Shown: piece after piece, positions 13,289 through 26,670 of the stretch | How the letters are laid out: every line of letters starts with the position of its first letter | How positions within the stretch are numbered: the first letter of the stretch is position 1 | Made by a program: the position numbers and the translations under genes | NCBI GenBank assembly: GCA_024036415.1 | Contig: JAMWET010001663.1 | Coordinates: 402,001 to 466,000 of the forward strand | Direction of reading: 5' to 3' | Source: Prochilodus magdalenae | Taxonomy: Eukaryota > Chordata > Actinopteri > Characiformes > Prochilodontidae | DNA length: 64,000 nucleotides | The notes under the pieces: model-generated | What the model saw: only the letters and a program-made list of their open reading frames with translations | Told to the model about the DNA's origin: nothing | Databases searched by the model: none

Positions 13289-13428
13289 ATGAGGCTGATT
13301 CTGTTAAGCCTCAGGCTGCTGTGCCTGGCCTGCCTTTGGCCCGTTACCCTGCTCAACAACCGCTACCCCAGCCGCAAGAAGAACAAGGATGTCTACCTGG
13401 GAGAGCATGCCAAGCATAAATACGGAGG
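13289..13428 (+). CDS. gabrr3: gabrr3 exon 1 (signal peptide)
   Basis: Encodes residues 1-46: start Met, leucine-rich signal sequence, then a basic, poorly conserved N-terminal stretch ([12 protein letters not shown]). It ends GG before the donor gtgaga, leaving two bases of a Gly codon that the next exon completes. 5' UTR is expected just upstream; another ATG-started frame runs across the start from 13026, so upstream ATGs may be present in the transcript if the 5' UTR reaches that far. Confidence 0.85.
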
Positions 13429-16400
13429 GTGAGAGACCACCGCATGCCGTGATATGCATCAGACATTTGTCATTTGAAATTTGTCCCATATAGGGTAACA
13501 CAGCACAGTTTCACATGAAGGCTATTACACAAGCCCAGCAGTTACCAAAAGCAGACTTGAGTAAACTGAAAGACTGGAAACTGCAGGTAACGTGTGGTTT
13601 GATGGACACATTTAAAGCAAGCTCAACACTGAGTTTATTTTGTCTGCTGTGAGTTTGTTTCGTTCCGGTGGGTTTCTGTGTAGTCTATGCTATGAAAAGT
13701 TTGGGTTTTGTCCTCTTTTAGCTTATACTGCGTGTTGAACTCTCTCATCAGGCAGTACAGCACAGCACATGCTCCTTCTCTGAGCTGCAGCACTCAGAGT
13801 AGAAAGCGCCTGTAATTCAGGGTTTGGTGTAGAGAAAGTAGATCGAGTGTGTTTATGAGGAGTTTAACTGCTGTGGTGGGGTTGATGATGTGGTTGCAGT
13901 TGAAGAATGTTATTTTGCCAGTGGTTTTGACGAGTGCTGCCTGATGTGTGATGGTCAGTAGTGAGCAGAGTTGGCTAAAACGTGTATTCAGATATTTTTT
14001 TGGTAATAAAAATAAATACAAAATTACCATCTCAAACAAAACAAACAGAAAAGACACTAATACGACTAAAACTTTACTAACTTGAATACATTTTAGTAAA
14101 ATCAATAAAATAGTAAAGCTAAAGTCAAAGTAAAAGTATATTTCCAAGGACGAATGTAGCTGTTCAAAATAGAAAAAAAAAAAACGTAGTAAATATAGAA
14201 TGTGAAAGTAAAATTACCTTTATAAAATTTAATTTAAAAAAAAATCTAAAAAACAAGAATTAAAAAACTAGAACCTCATAAAGGTTTGAAACGCTTTCTA
14301 GTGAACTTTAAAAAAAAATTTAAAGTTCCAAAATGGTTTCAAACATCCTAATAAAATACAGAATTATTTTTTTTTCCTTTGCAAAAGTAGCTTAAAAATA
14401 TGTACATATTTTACATAACTTAAAGTAAAAGTTCATTTTCAAATAAACAAGAATAAAATTAAATTAAAATACTGAGTAACATAATGTGAATCCAAGCTAA
14501 TAATATTAGCTTAAAAAAAGGAACTTGCAGAACATTTTAATGAACTTACAGAACTTTTGTATGTTTTTACTAAGTATTAGTAAGTAAAACAAAAATAGCA
14601 ACTTAAAAACTATACTCAAGCCACCTAACTTTACATGTTCCGAAACAAAAATAGCTTAAGCTTCAGCATCTTTTGAGCAACAAGAAACACAAAAGCAGGC
14701 TAAAAACTCTACTAAAATACAGAGTAACATACAGAGAAATTAATTTTGCATTAATGAGGAGTTTAACTGTAATACAAAAAACAAATAAAGGACACAGTAT
14801 AAAGAATAAAGGACTGAAAGAAACAAATTCAAGCAATATAGTAAACACAAACAGCAAATAAAAGAAAGAGTAAGGCACTTTACATTAAAACAAGAAAAAC
14901 CCTGGGCATATCAGCATTGGTTTCTGATATAATAGATAAAATATAATGGGCTGGATAATCATTTGCATACTGGAGCCTTTTGGAATATTTACTAGGGCAA
15001 ATATTCTCATAATGAACAAATTATATATTGAGCCAGTTTTGACCTGTCCATCTGCAAGGCTTGTGTCCTGCTAAGTAGTCCTCAGCTGGGTAGGGGGCTC
15101 AAACGCTCTGACAGGCTTTACATTACCATATTGCATGCTGTTGCACATGGATGTGAAAATCTGTGAGTGGAATAGCAAGATGGGGAGGGGCACGCTGTCA
15201 TTTCTCTAACATACCTGCTCAGGTGGATTCTGGCTTGTGGATTCCGTGCATGAAAATTCCCAGTGCCAAAGCTAAATTTCACCTCTGCTGGAGGCAGTTT
15301 TAGCCTAAGTGGCCAATTTCTGAGTTAAATTTCTGAGTTTTGCTATTTAGTATATAATATAATAGTGAATACTATTTATATAAATTAAATAAAAATAGGC
15401 TTTCTTAAACATGTAATATACAGTATATAATTTAGCTTTTTACCAAGATAAAATATTTTAAAAATGGAATTGTATGAATATTGATACTTAGTATAGATCA
15501 GTTAGATTAGATAGAGGAAGTATTGCTACCCAGTATCGGCCTATACTCAGGATCAGGTGTCAGTATTGGAAATACTGCTCAAGTCTGTGTCTATGGAATC
15601 TATACCACAGTTTTCCTGGAAGGAAAATATTACATAACTGAAGTTGTCCTGAAGGGTTTATCAGAACAGAGTTGTTTCACGTTTCAGACTTTCTGGTTGG
15701 GTGACATGACGCACCTTATTCCCTCTCCTGCTCCAGACATGCATTATTTCAGATATAGATATAAGAAGTTAGATTAAAATGAAACATTGTGGAAAGCTGA
15801 AACCTCCTATTTTTGACCACATCTAGGTTTCAAAAATGGCCTATTTTGAGCTCATTGCTTTTGTGATCTCGTAAACCCCAACTCATTGACATGTACTCAC
15901 CTATTCAGCAGTTTAGCCCATCTGCTCACGTTTGAAAATAGACTGTTTCGGGCCTGGACTGCTTTTTGAGTGAGGCACAATCCATAGCAGCCAATAAGAG
16001 CTTAACTCATTTACATAAATTAGTCTTAAAGGTACATTAGGGGTTTTTCCTCGTTCGTATGTGATTTAAAAAAAAAGGCTTCATTAAAAAATTATGATTG
16101 TGTTTGGCATATAAATCCATGCATATGTTATAAGTGAACCTCACGAATCCAACACAAGAAACATTGAGGTTATGGGCCCCTTAACTCTTCACTTTAACTT
16201 TTTGCTCTAGACGCTTTTAGACTAAACTGTGTAGCGATGTCTCTGTTGGATAGAAAGCCTCTCAGCTAGTCCCTGAAGGACCTCCAGCCTGATTGCACCT
16301 CCGCTCGTATTGTGTGAACTGCATTATGTGGGGTCTGTAGTAAAACGTGCATTGAGGGAAAGCACTCTTCAGAGAAAGCCTGTTTGTTTACTGCTGACTC

Positions 16401-19400
16401 TCAGCTGGTATCGTAGTCATGTCTATTTTCAGATTCCCTCTCTGCTTCATCTCCTGGGATAGGTGCTTCTTTAGCTGTCCTTCAGAGAGCTTCTGCAGTC
16501 CACTTCGTTTTTACAGCCTAGCTGAATTACTTTTGCTGCTGAACCGCAAGGTCTTTCCATTTTTTCCCCAGTGAACCCGATGCACTTCAGCGAACTTTCA
16601 GTGTAATAATCTTGAGGTTTTATATGCCTGTATTGCCGAGCAGATGTCTAGTAGGCTATTTTTCAGAAGTTTGTCTGCATGTGAAACCTAGTTAGGCTTT
16701 TAGTCACTGGACACTTGACATAAGCATCCATTAGCATTGCAGTGGCCTGCACGTCTGCCTGTAGTCATAGTGTTGTTGTTTGCTTGCCATATAATAGCTG
16801 CTCTATTCTTCAAAGGACCCATATCTCACAAATGTCTTGCATTGTATTTATACCTTAAGATCCACTTATAACATGTGTGTAGTGTTATGTACCAAAAATT
16901 TTCAAAATATTTGTTAATAATCATTTTTAATCTCTCTTTATCCTTTAGAATTAAACAGGCTTTTTGGTTGTTACTGTGCCTTTAAAACTTGTATATGTAA
17001 ATGAGCTTGGTTATGACTGGCTGTCCTCTAGTATGCCTCATTCCTAAAACAGTCCAGGCTGAAACACTAAGAACTTTAATATGAATGGGAGGGGGTAAAC
17101 TTGTTAGGGCTGTGTGGCAGGAACATGTCAATACCATACAAGTTTCACTATTTTGCAGCCTGAAAGCACCATGACAGAAAACTGCCATAGTTTAAAAATA
17201 AAAATAGTCAGCTAGGATTGCTAATGCTAGCATTAGCAGTACACCATTACCCTACTTTATTATGTAGAAATCTGATGGCAGAGGATTACAACAACACTGC
17301 TATCTAGAGGTTGGAGATTCAATGGCACCACAATGTAAACAACTCTTCCAGCCACCAATCTTTGTAAACTATTAATTAATAGTATTGCATTTTTGAGAAT
17401 CAATACAATATCACTAAACATAATATTGCAGTACTCAAGTGTATTTATATTTACCCAGATAGCAAGCATATATCAGGTTGTCACCCAACTGACTGTTTGT
17501 CACTGCTGGTCCAAGGACAATGTAAGTAAGAAGTTACGGAGGAATGTGTAAATTAGACTTGAACGGTCACTGAAAAGTGGAATTTTGTTTAAGGTGCTGC
17601 TTAACCGCCAACAGGATGCCCAGAAAAGGCTGAGCAAAACACCAAGGGACCATGAACTTTGCTGTTAGTGGGCCAACAAAGGTCCACTGTTTTCTTGCTA
17701 TCAGGGTCTTTACACCTTTAAATGGTTCTCAGCTTGGACATACAGTTCTAGACATGGGCCGTTTGTGAATCCCCTTTATATAGTCTGTGGGTTTTCTAGA
17801 GTGTTATTTGCTATCTTCATGTTCATCAGTTGTTATGTGCTGCTCAGCAAAATAGCTAACATTCACCATAGCTAGCCTTTTTCGCTATCTCTGCCAGCTC
17901 GTCAGACTGACAAGCCTTTTTGGCAGCTTTTGTTAATCACAAGGAAAGCGCTAGAATAATAACCGAGTCATTTTTGGATCCAGATTTATTTAAACAATGA
18001 GAGCCTCAACCAGTACAGTAGAGGCTAGAACCTGGACAGGAAGATTGACACTTCAGGGCTTAACTAGCGGATTGTCTTTTTCTAAGGAATTACTGAAGCG
18101 TCAAAACTTGTTTGGGTCCAGTTGGCACCAGTATTAATGTTTTGATATGACAGCGAAGACATGCATGCTGTTTTTTTTTTTAACCCTGATATCTTTGTTC
18201 TTTTACATTTTAGCCGGATTGACTACAAGGTGAAGAAGCAGGACAGCACCAAGTCCCTCCTCATCAAGACGGAGCAGCTGTTGAGGATCGAGGAACATGA
18301 CTTTGCCATGCGGCCTGGCTTCGGAGGTCTGTCCTTTAACTTTCCTCATTACACGCTATCTGTGCCTGAGCTCATGTGTAGTTTCAAGAGGTTCCTCACA
18401 CTCACATCTTACAGATGGGCCTTGAATCCAGTTTTATACGTGTATTTATAAAGTCTAGATTTGAAGACCTCTGCTCTCAGGCCGAAGACCTTTGCACTGA
18501 ACTAGTCAATGTGTGTCAGTGTGTAAAGGGTTAGAACAGGCAGGGGTGATAAGGTTCCATTCCAAAATTCAGAGATGACCTAGATTGCTTGCCACACAGA
18601 GCTGACGAAGGATACGACAGTCACAGATGTACTTTGGTGGGCATTAATCTGGATTACTGTTCAGGTCTGTCAAAACAGATGCAGGAATTTGTATTCAGGT
18701 TAAAGAGAAACCAGGAAAGGTTGCTAAATAAATGCTTGTACACGCGCACAGACACGCATGCGCACGCACACACAGACACGCATGCGCACGCACACACAGA
18801 CACCCACCTAGGGTATTTCCAGCACATCTTAATTATGATGACAGCAACAGCACCACTTCTATCACACACAGCTCCCGTGACATTTAAATATGAACCCCAT
18901 GACATTCAAATACTTTTTTTTTTTTAAGTATCTGTATTATATATGTATATATACTGACATGCCTGTGTCATGTTAATGTGTGTTGCACAAGTGGATCAGA
19001 CATAGCTGGAGTTTTTTAGCCCTGTGTCCACTCACTGTCCACTTGATTGCTCCACCCAAAGTCGGAGATGAAAGCTCATCTGTCTGTTGCAGCACAGTTT
19101 GTCATCCTCCAGTCATCAGTGCCCACAGGACGCTGCCCACAGTACGCTGCCGGCTATATAGTTTTGATTGGTGGACTATTTTCTGATCCACTCACACTTG
19201 CACAACACACACTAACACACTTCCCCCACGTTGGTGTTATTGCAGTGCCGAGAATGGTCCACCACTCTCATAATACTTGCGCCCTGGTGGTCCTGTGGGG
19301 GTCCTGACCATAGGAAAAACAGGGTAATAAAATGTACAGAGAAACAGATGGGCTGCTGTCTGTAACTGTAGAACTACAGAGTGTCCTATATGGTCACTGG

Positions 19401-19464
19401 AGCTGATCAAATGCACTATGAGAGTAAATGGTGGTGTAAAAAGCCTGGTGTACTTTGCCTGTTG

Positions 19465-19510
<46 letters not shown>

Positions 19511-19659
19511 GTATGTGCATTGCAGCACAAAATACAGGCAGTCTCTTATAACAAAAATAAGTATTTGAATATCATGGGATTCATATACAAATGTCATGAG
19601 GTCTGTGCGTGACAACGATGGTGCTTTTGCTGTCATCATTTCAGAGATCTAGAAATAAT

Positions 19660-19733
<74 letters not shown>

Positions 19734-21262
19734 TCTAGAGATCTCTGGATTCTGGATTCTCACCAACCTGAACAACCTGTACCTGAAAATGAAAACACAA
19801 ACATGTAGTAGAAAAAAAACATGTAGCATTTTTTTTGTCCAGTGTGCTCATTTTAAATACCATGTTGTGTTATGGTATATCTCTCTAAAACACAGATATA
19901 ACTAAAAACTCTCTCTAAACCTTATGCAAACAAATGCAAAGCATTTTATCTCAAGTCATTTCACAAAATAATATGATTAATAAAACGTATGATTCTGTAC
20001 TTTGCTCATTTGAAAGCCCTAATTTCTTTAAAACAAATTTGCAGCACCTTTAATTCTCATATTTTTACTTTTAAGCAGTCCACGTCTCCTCGGGCCATGT
20101 TAAATCAGAGATCTGTTGCAGCTTAATTGAATGTTGAGGTGGCTGAGACTGAGGTAATTAAGTGCTCTGCCAGTTTAAAGTAATAAAATTCAGGGTTAGC
20201 TTGTTCTCCCAGTGAAATGCCCTCTGGCTTCTCAGTCCACAAATACACACACCCCGCTGTCACCATTACCACAACCTCAAACCACAGTCCACACCCCCCA
20301 ACCACCACTCGACTTCTAGAACAGCACCATGACCTAAAGTCTGCTTAGCAGGCTGCTGTTACTGTCTAGCACAGTCCCCAGACATATGGAACATGAATTA
20401 TTATGCATGCATAGGCCACATCACACCAGTCACGCTTATGAGTAGGGACACTTCTCTCTCCATCTAAACTCTAACCTGTGGTGAAGGAAAGCAGGACCGC
20501 AGAGGAAAAGGTTAACTGGTTTGAGGCTTTCTTCTTTTAGGATGTCTGGAGCGATCTGTGGTAGTTCTGCGGAAGTACACGAGGTCTGCTGGGTGCTTTA
20601 ATCTAGCAGCCTTGTTCTCAGTGTATCCTTTCCCCCCCTTTTTCCCCCCAACACTGCTCAGAAAGAGAAGGCCCAGGTAGAGATTCCCCGGGGGTCCTTC
20701 AGTTTAAAAGGGGCAACATGCTCCTATTAACCTTCTCTGTTCCTTATTGGTAAAATTCTCCATTCTACAGAACTCTATTGAGTCAGTTTTGTTCACAGTG
20801 GTAGTAAGGATAGGGTTTAATGTTCCCTCACAAAAAGCATCGTACATTAAATATTTTGATATACTGTGTCCAATGCCCGAGACATTGCTTTTTGATGGTT
20901 TTGAGAAGGTTTTGGCCTAAATTCATGTTTTAAGTGCATGCTGGTGGGGTATGTCACAAGGTCAAACAGACTCCAGTGAAAATGTGTTTTTTCAGATTTT
21001 ATCGCTCTCAGCATATCATATCAAACACAGACGATGTATGTAAGGTTGCTGGTCATTTCATGTGGTCATTTCATGTTGGCTAGTTTTGCATTGAATACAG
21101 TTTGACCCCTGATTCCTAACACCACCATTATAAAGAAATCAAAATTGGTAGGTTTGTCTACAGTTGTTAGTTTCATGTCAATGATTTAACTAAGCAAAGA
21201 CCCTCCCACTGGACAATTAGTGTTATTTAACCCTAACTGATGCAGCGATTAGCTTCACATTT

Positions 21263-21294
<32 letters not shown>

Positions 21295-23950
21295 TTCTTA
21301 CAAATTTGATGTAGGTCCAGTCTATAGTCACCAACTTATGACAGGCATTATAAGGCATTATGTATGTCATATATCTGTAACGATTGGGTTGAGGCGGGAT
21401 GCAAGTGCAAAGTGGATTTATTGGAATGAGTCCGGGTAACAGGGGTCAACACACAGGTACGAGTAAAGACATATCCAAAAGAAAAACCAGGAACAAAACA
21501 AGGGTAAAGCACTGAAGACTAACACAAACACTACAAAACAAGGACAAACAAGAACAAGGTTAAGATTTACACCAGGAAAACAACAAGGTCTAACAAAGGG
21601 ACAACAGCGTGGCACCAACGAGGAAAAACAACAGCACAGAACTATAACAGGGTGGAAAACACAGAGACTTCACAAACAGACAGGGCAAACAAAGAAGCCT
21701 AAATACACGGCCTAATGGAAAAAAGATAGGTCTCAGGTGTGGGAATGGGTGGAGCTAGGGGAAGCAGGAAGAGCTGTGTTAGGAGAAAGTAACCAGAGGG
21801 GGCGGTGTGAGACACGAACAGGGACAGGCAGACAGACAGACATACAGAGATGTAACAATATCTCCTTATAAGTGTATATTAACAGTATTATAAATACAGA
21901 ATTGATAGGAATTTTCATTAAACCACCTTTTAATCATCTGTTGGATAATGTATAAAATAATAATCTCTGAAAAGCTAAAAAGAGTTCATCCACATTCCAC
22001 TGTCACCTTCATCCACATTCATATGGCAAGTAATTAAAAAGCCAGGAATCTTTAGGCCTGAATTGTAGAGAACTGGCACCCATAACAAACTAGCTTTTTT
22101 GGCACGCTCTTATTAATTGTAATGATCATTAGTAACGGAAATTAATTTTTTTAACATTTTTAACATTTTTGCTTTTTTTAATTACTTTTTTGCTTATCAT
22201 ATTGTTTTACCTTCTTCGTTTTTTAAAAGTGTTTTCTCTGCAACTACAGCGGAGAAGATTTTGCTTCACTGTGCAAGTCCAGTCTTTGCTGTTCAAACCG
22301 TATACTGTATCTAGCTTTCTGTGCCCTCTAGGTTCTGCCATTCCTGTGGGCATAGATGTGCAGGTGGAGAGTCTGGACAGCATCTCAGAGGTCAACATGG
22401 TAAAGAACCTCATTGTGTTACCTTTTAGGAATTTCTGTATTCCTCTCACAACACCGTCATTAATGTTGCGTTCTATATGCATACAGTACTGTGCTAACGT
22501 CCACCTTTCACAATACCAGGCAATCAGCCACTTACTACATATGTTGTTATAGATACGATATGAAATCATTCACTTAATAAAGAGTTCAAAAATGTGATTA
22601 ATAGCTGCAAAGACTTTAGGACTCCTAACTACCACCTGCAGGACTGGGTAGGCCACCAAACCTGTCCCCATCAGATAAACAGCACTTTCATAAAGTTGAC
22701 CCTTTACAGGACTTCACTATGACCCTCTACCTGCGACACTACTGGAAGGACGAGCGGCTGGCTTTCCCCTCTGGCAACAACCTGAGCCGCACCTTTGACG
22801 CCCGGCTGGTGAAGAAGATCTGGGTGCCGGACGTCTTCTTCGTCCACTCAAAGCGCTCCTTCATTCACGACACCACCATGGAGAACATCATGCTGAGGGT
22901 GTACCCTGATGGCAACATTCTCTACAGCGTCAGGTGGCCTCTCATGTACTGTGTGTATAAGCGTTGATCAGGTGACGGGTTTGCTTTGGGCTTGTTTCTG
23001 AACACAGAATTTTTCTCCTGGTGCAGGATAACAGTGACCGCTCTGTGTACCATGGACTTCAGCAGCTTTCCTCTGGATACCCAGAACTGCTCTTTGGAGC
23101 TGGAGAGCTGTGAGTCAAAGACAAAGCTGAAGCTATTCTTTGAATAAAAAATGGCAAGATGGAATGATTAATGAAATAACATCCGATACAATAACCGATC
23201 ACATTAACCCTTATTCCTGATCGGCTCAAATCCAGAAACAGGCCACACATACCAGTAAATGTTGAGCTTACAGTTACAGTATACAGGGCTGTTGGTACAT
23301 AGCAGTGGTATAGTTTCACAGTAGACTTGCTTTCATGCGAAATCCCTTAAATGCACAGGAATGTTAGCTTGCTTGTAGCTTGTGAATAACATTACTGTAA
23401 TGTAACTCCTGTACTCCTGTAATGTTACCGGTTTTGAGATATGAGGTTTTATTCTGAAAGTAACTGTGTATAGGGAGTGGTGAATCAAAATACTTCATAT
23501 ATTGTGTATATTAAAATACATTCACTCAGCACATTATTAGGAACACCTCATCTACACTGCTTCTACACCGCAGCTCCACTGACCATATAGGACATTCTGT
23601 AGTTCTACAGTTACAGCCTGTAGTCCATCTGTTTCTCTGCATACTTACATGTTACCTTGTTCAATGGTCAAGAACCCCACAGTGACTCTGATTGTTGGTG
23701 TGTGTTGTGCTGGTGTGAGTGGATAAGACACAGCAGTGCTTGCTGCACACCTCAGTGTCAATGCTGGCATGACAATCGTTCACGGACCAAAACTATCCAG
23801 ACCGCAGTGTCCTGTGGGCAGTATAATGGAGTGGACAGTGAGTGGACACAGTGTTTAAACATTCTAGCAGCACTGCTGTGTCTGATTGACCTACACCAGC
23901 ACATGCTAACACACCACCATCACATCGGTGTCACTGCAGTTGTTATTATG

Positions 23951-23995
<45 letters not shown>

Positions 23996-26252
23996 ATTTT
24001 ACAATATTACAACATGTAATGTTATCATCACACTATAGTAGTGTGTTAATCATTAAATTATAATTGTATGATTTTATAATCTATGCTGTATAATCTTTTG
24101 TCTGCAAATCTGTAAGAGCCTGTACTAACTAAAGTGTGCGCAGGAGATTTATACTTACTGTTCTTTCAGACTTCTTAGACTTCTCACCTGTTGGTCCTTG
24201 ACATTTCCTATTCTCTATAAAGTCTGTGAATTCTTTGTAGGATCCATTGCATATCCCAGACCCACCCGGTCACTTATCAGTTGCTTACAGTACATGGACA
24301 GGCCTTGATATGTCTGCTGTCCTGCAGATGCCTACAATGAGAATGACCTCATGCTGTACTGGAAGAATGGGAACGACTCCCTAAGGACAGATGAGATCGT
24401 TCTCTCGCAGTTCTTCATCGAGGAGTTTAACCCGTCCAGTGGACTGGCCTTCTACAGCAGTACCGGTACTGCACTTCCTCTGCGTCTCCCCCGCGTGTTG
24501 TTTGTCTGGAGTGAGTAAAAGACACAAGGCAGACGCTCTGTATACTGACCGGTCATTTTCTCTCTTACTGTCAGGCTGGTATAACAGGCTGTACATCAAC
24601 TTCATCCTCAGGAGACACATTTTCTTCTTCATGCTGCAGACCTACTTTCCCACAATGCTGATGGTCGTTCTCTCCTGGGTCTCCTTCTGGATAGACAGGC
24701 GGGCCGTACCCGCTCGCGTCTCACTGGGTAAACATGTACACATGCACTTCACTCTCAGAGGTCTGGGAACACATGCCTTCTACTGAATAGAAGCTGAACT
24801 ACCTGCGTAGCTTTTCTCATTATTACTGTTTGTTTAATGTGCAGGACTATCATTATCTGGTATATTATTCTTATTCCAGGTTTTTCTTCATTAAAATATT
24901 TTTTATACTTACCAAAAAAAAAATGACCCATTAAGAATGAGTGGGTGGGAAGTACACGCCCATCTACTGTATTACTGCTTGACTGACGGACACTGGCAAA
25001 CTGTTTCGCATGCGCTCAGGACAGATTTAATGATGGTCCTACACACACTCTGTTAATTAATTTTTTTTTTCCTCCCCCCCATCCCTCATTTCTCCCATAG
25101 AGCCCTGATCATTTTTGATCCCACCCAAACCCTGTTGTTCCCTACCGACACCAAACTGCATGTTTTCATTCTGGCCAGATCCCCAATCCACAGTCATATT
25201 GACCCACTGTCCTCTTTAGTTCATGTATCCCTCTTTCTTCTCTTAGACCCATTTGTTTTTGCCTCCCTTTTGACCCTATTGATTTCACCACCACACCTCA
25301 TGTACTCACTAACGGCAGATGTCCAGGCTCTAATGCACAGCTATAAGGTGCCTACACTACTCTATCTGTGGTTCATTCATACAACAGCTGGAGGTGCTGA
25401 TGAGCTGATGAGGATGGAAGATGTTTAGGGTTTGGTGTTATTGCCATTGTCACGGATATTTACAATTCACATCTTGTTTCTCAGAATAAACCTGGAAGGC
25501 GCTTCACAAACGAAGATTTCTGAATTAATTTTCAGAATTAAAGCCAAGGCTGTCCGAATAGAGGATGAAGTAGGGAACATTCCTAATGGATAAAATGGAT
25601 CAATTGTTGATCACAGGGTCCTTTAATACCACACTGGTTTAATATCCAGCCAGAACAGCCGTTCAGAGTTGTTCATTGTCCAGGAGATATTTCTGAGAGG
25701 ATTAGACGATCCAGTTGATTAAGATGGGCATTAACTAAAAGAAAATAAGACATGGGGAATTCTACAAGTTATTGAAAGGTGGGACATGTGACATCCCACA
25801 AAACATTTTAGCATGGCTCATACAGAGGTAGTCAGAGTGGAAATAAAGGACTGCCTGACTGGCATGAAGGAGCGATACTGGAATGGTTTCTGAGTAAGAG
25901 AGAACAATGACCCTCCCTACTTTTAGAAAAGCCACTCCGCTCTCAGGTCACAAACAGAGCTTCGCAAACAGACGCGGGTTTGAAACCCCAAAACAAAGAT
26001 TAGTTCTGATAATGAGAACGAAAGCTCTTAATGATTAAGAACTGATCTATTAAACTACTGTAAATATTTCATACATACATGTTTGTAATACTTGATGACA
26101 TCTTTTTTCATAGGTCAAGGCTGAAGTTACACAGCTGACCCACACATGATTTATAATGATTAAATAAATCCAACTATACTCAAACACTCAGAAATATATT
26201 AGGACCAGGAGGTAAGCTTCTAACCACAGGTCTACCACTATAGTTCCAACAT

Positions 26253-26290
<38 letters not shown>

Positions 26291-26633
26291 CGGTGTTTAA
26301 GAACGTTCAGTGGAACCGTGGTTTCAGGAAACACTTGTCTCTTAACCAGGGTCTGGACTATGTAAGTTACCAACATAGTTGCCTCCATATTTCCCACCAT
26401 GGATTTGGGAAACACTTGGATTGCAGCTGTACAACTATAGTTACAACTATGTAAGTTGTTAACCTAATTAGGAACTATGGCTTTGGGAAACACACCCCAG
26501 ACTGTAAATTAAATACGTTAAGTGTGGTCTCCAAACACTGCTCAGTACTGCACATACAGTTGCACTTAAATTACTGTTAATCAGGTGTTTTATATTTTGG
26601 AAAAGCCAGGAGCTGCCCCACACTTTTGATAAG

Positions 26634-26670
<37 letters not shown>

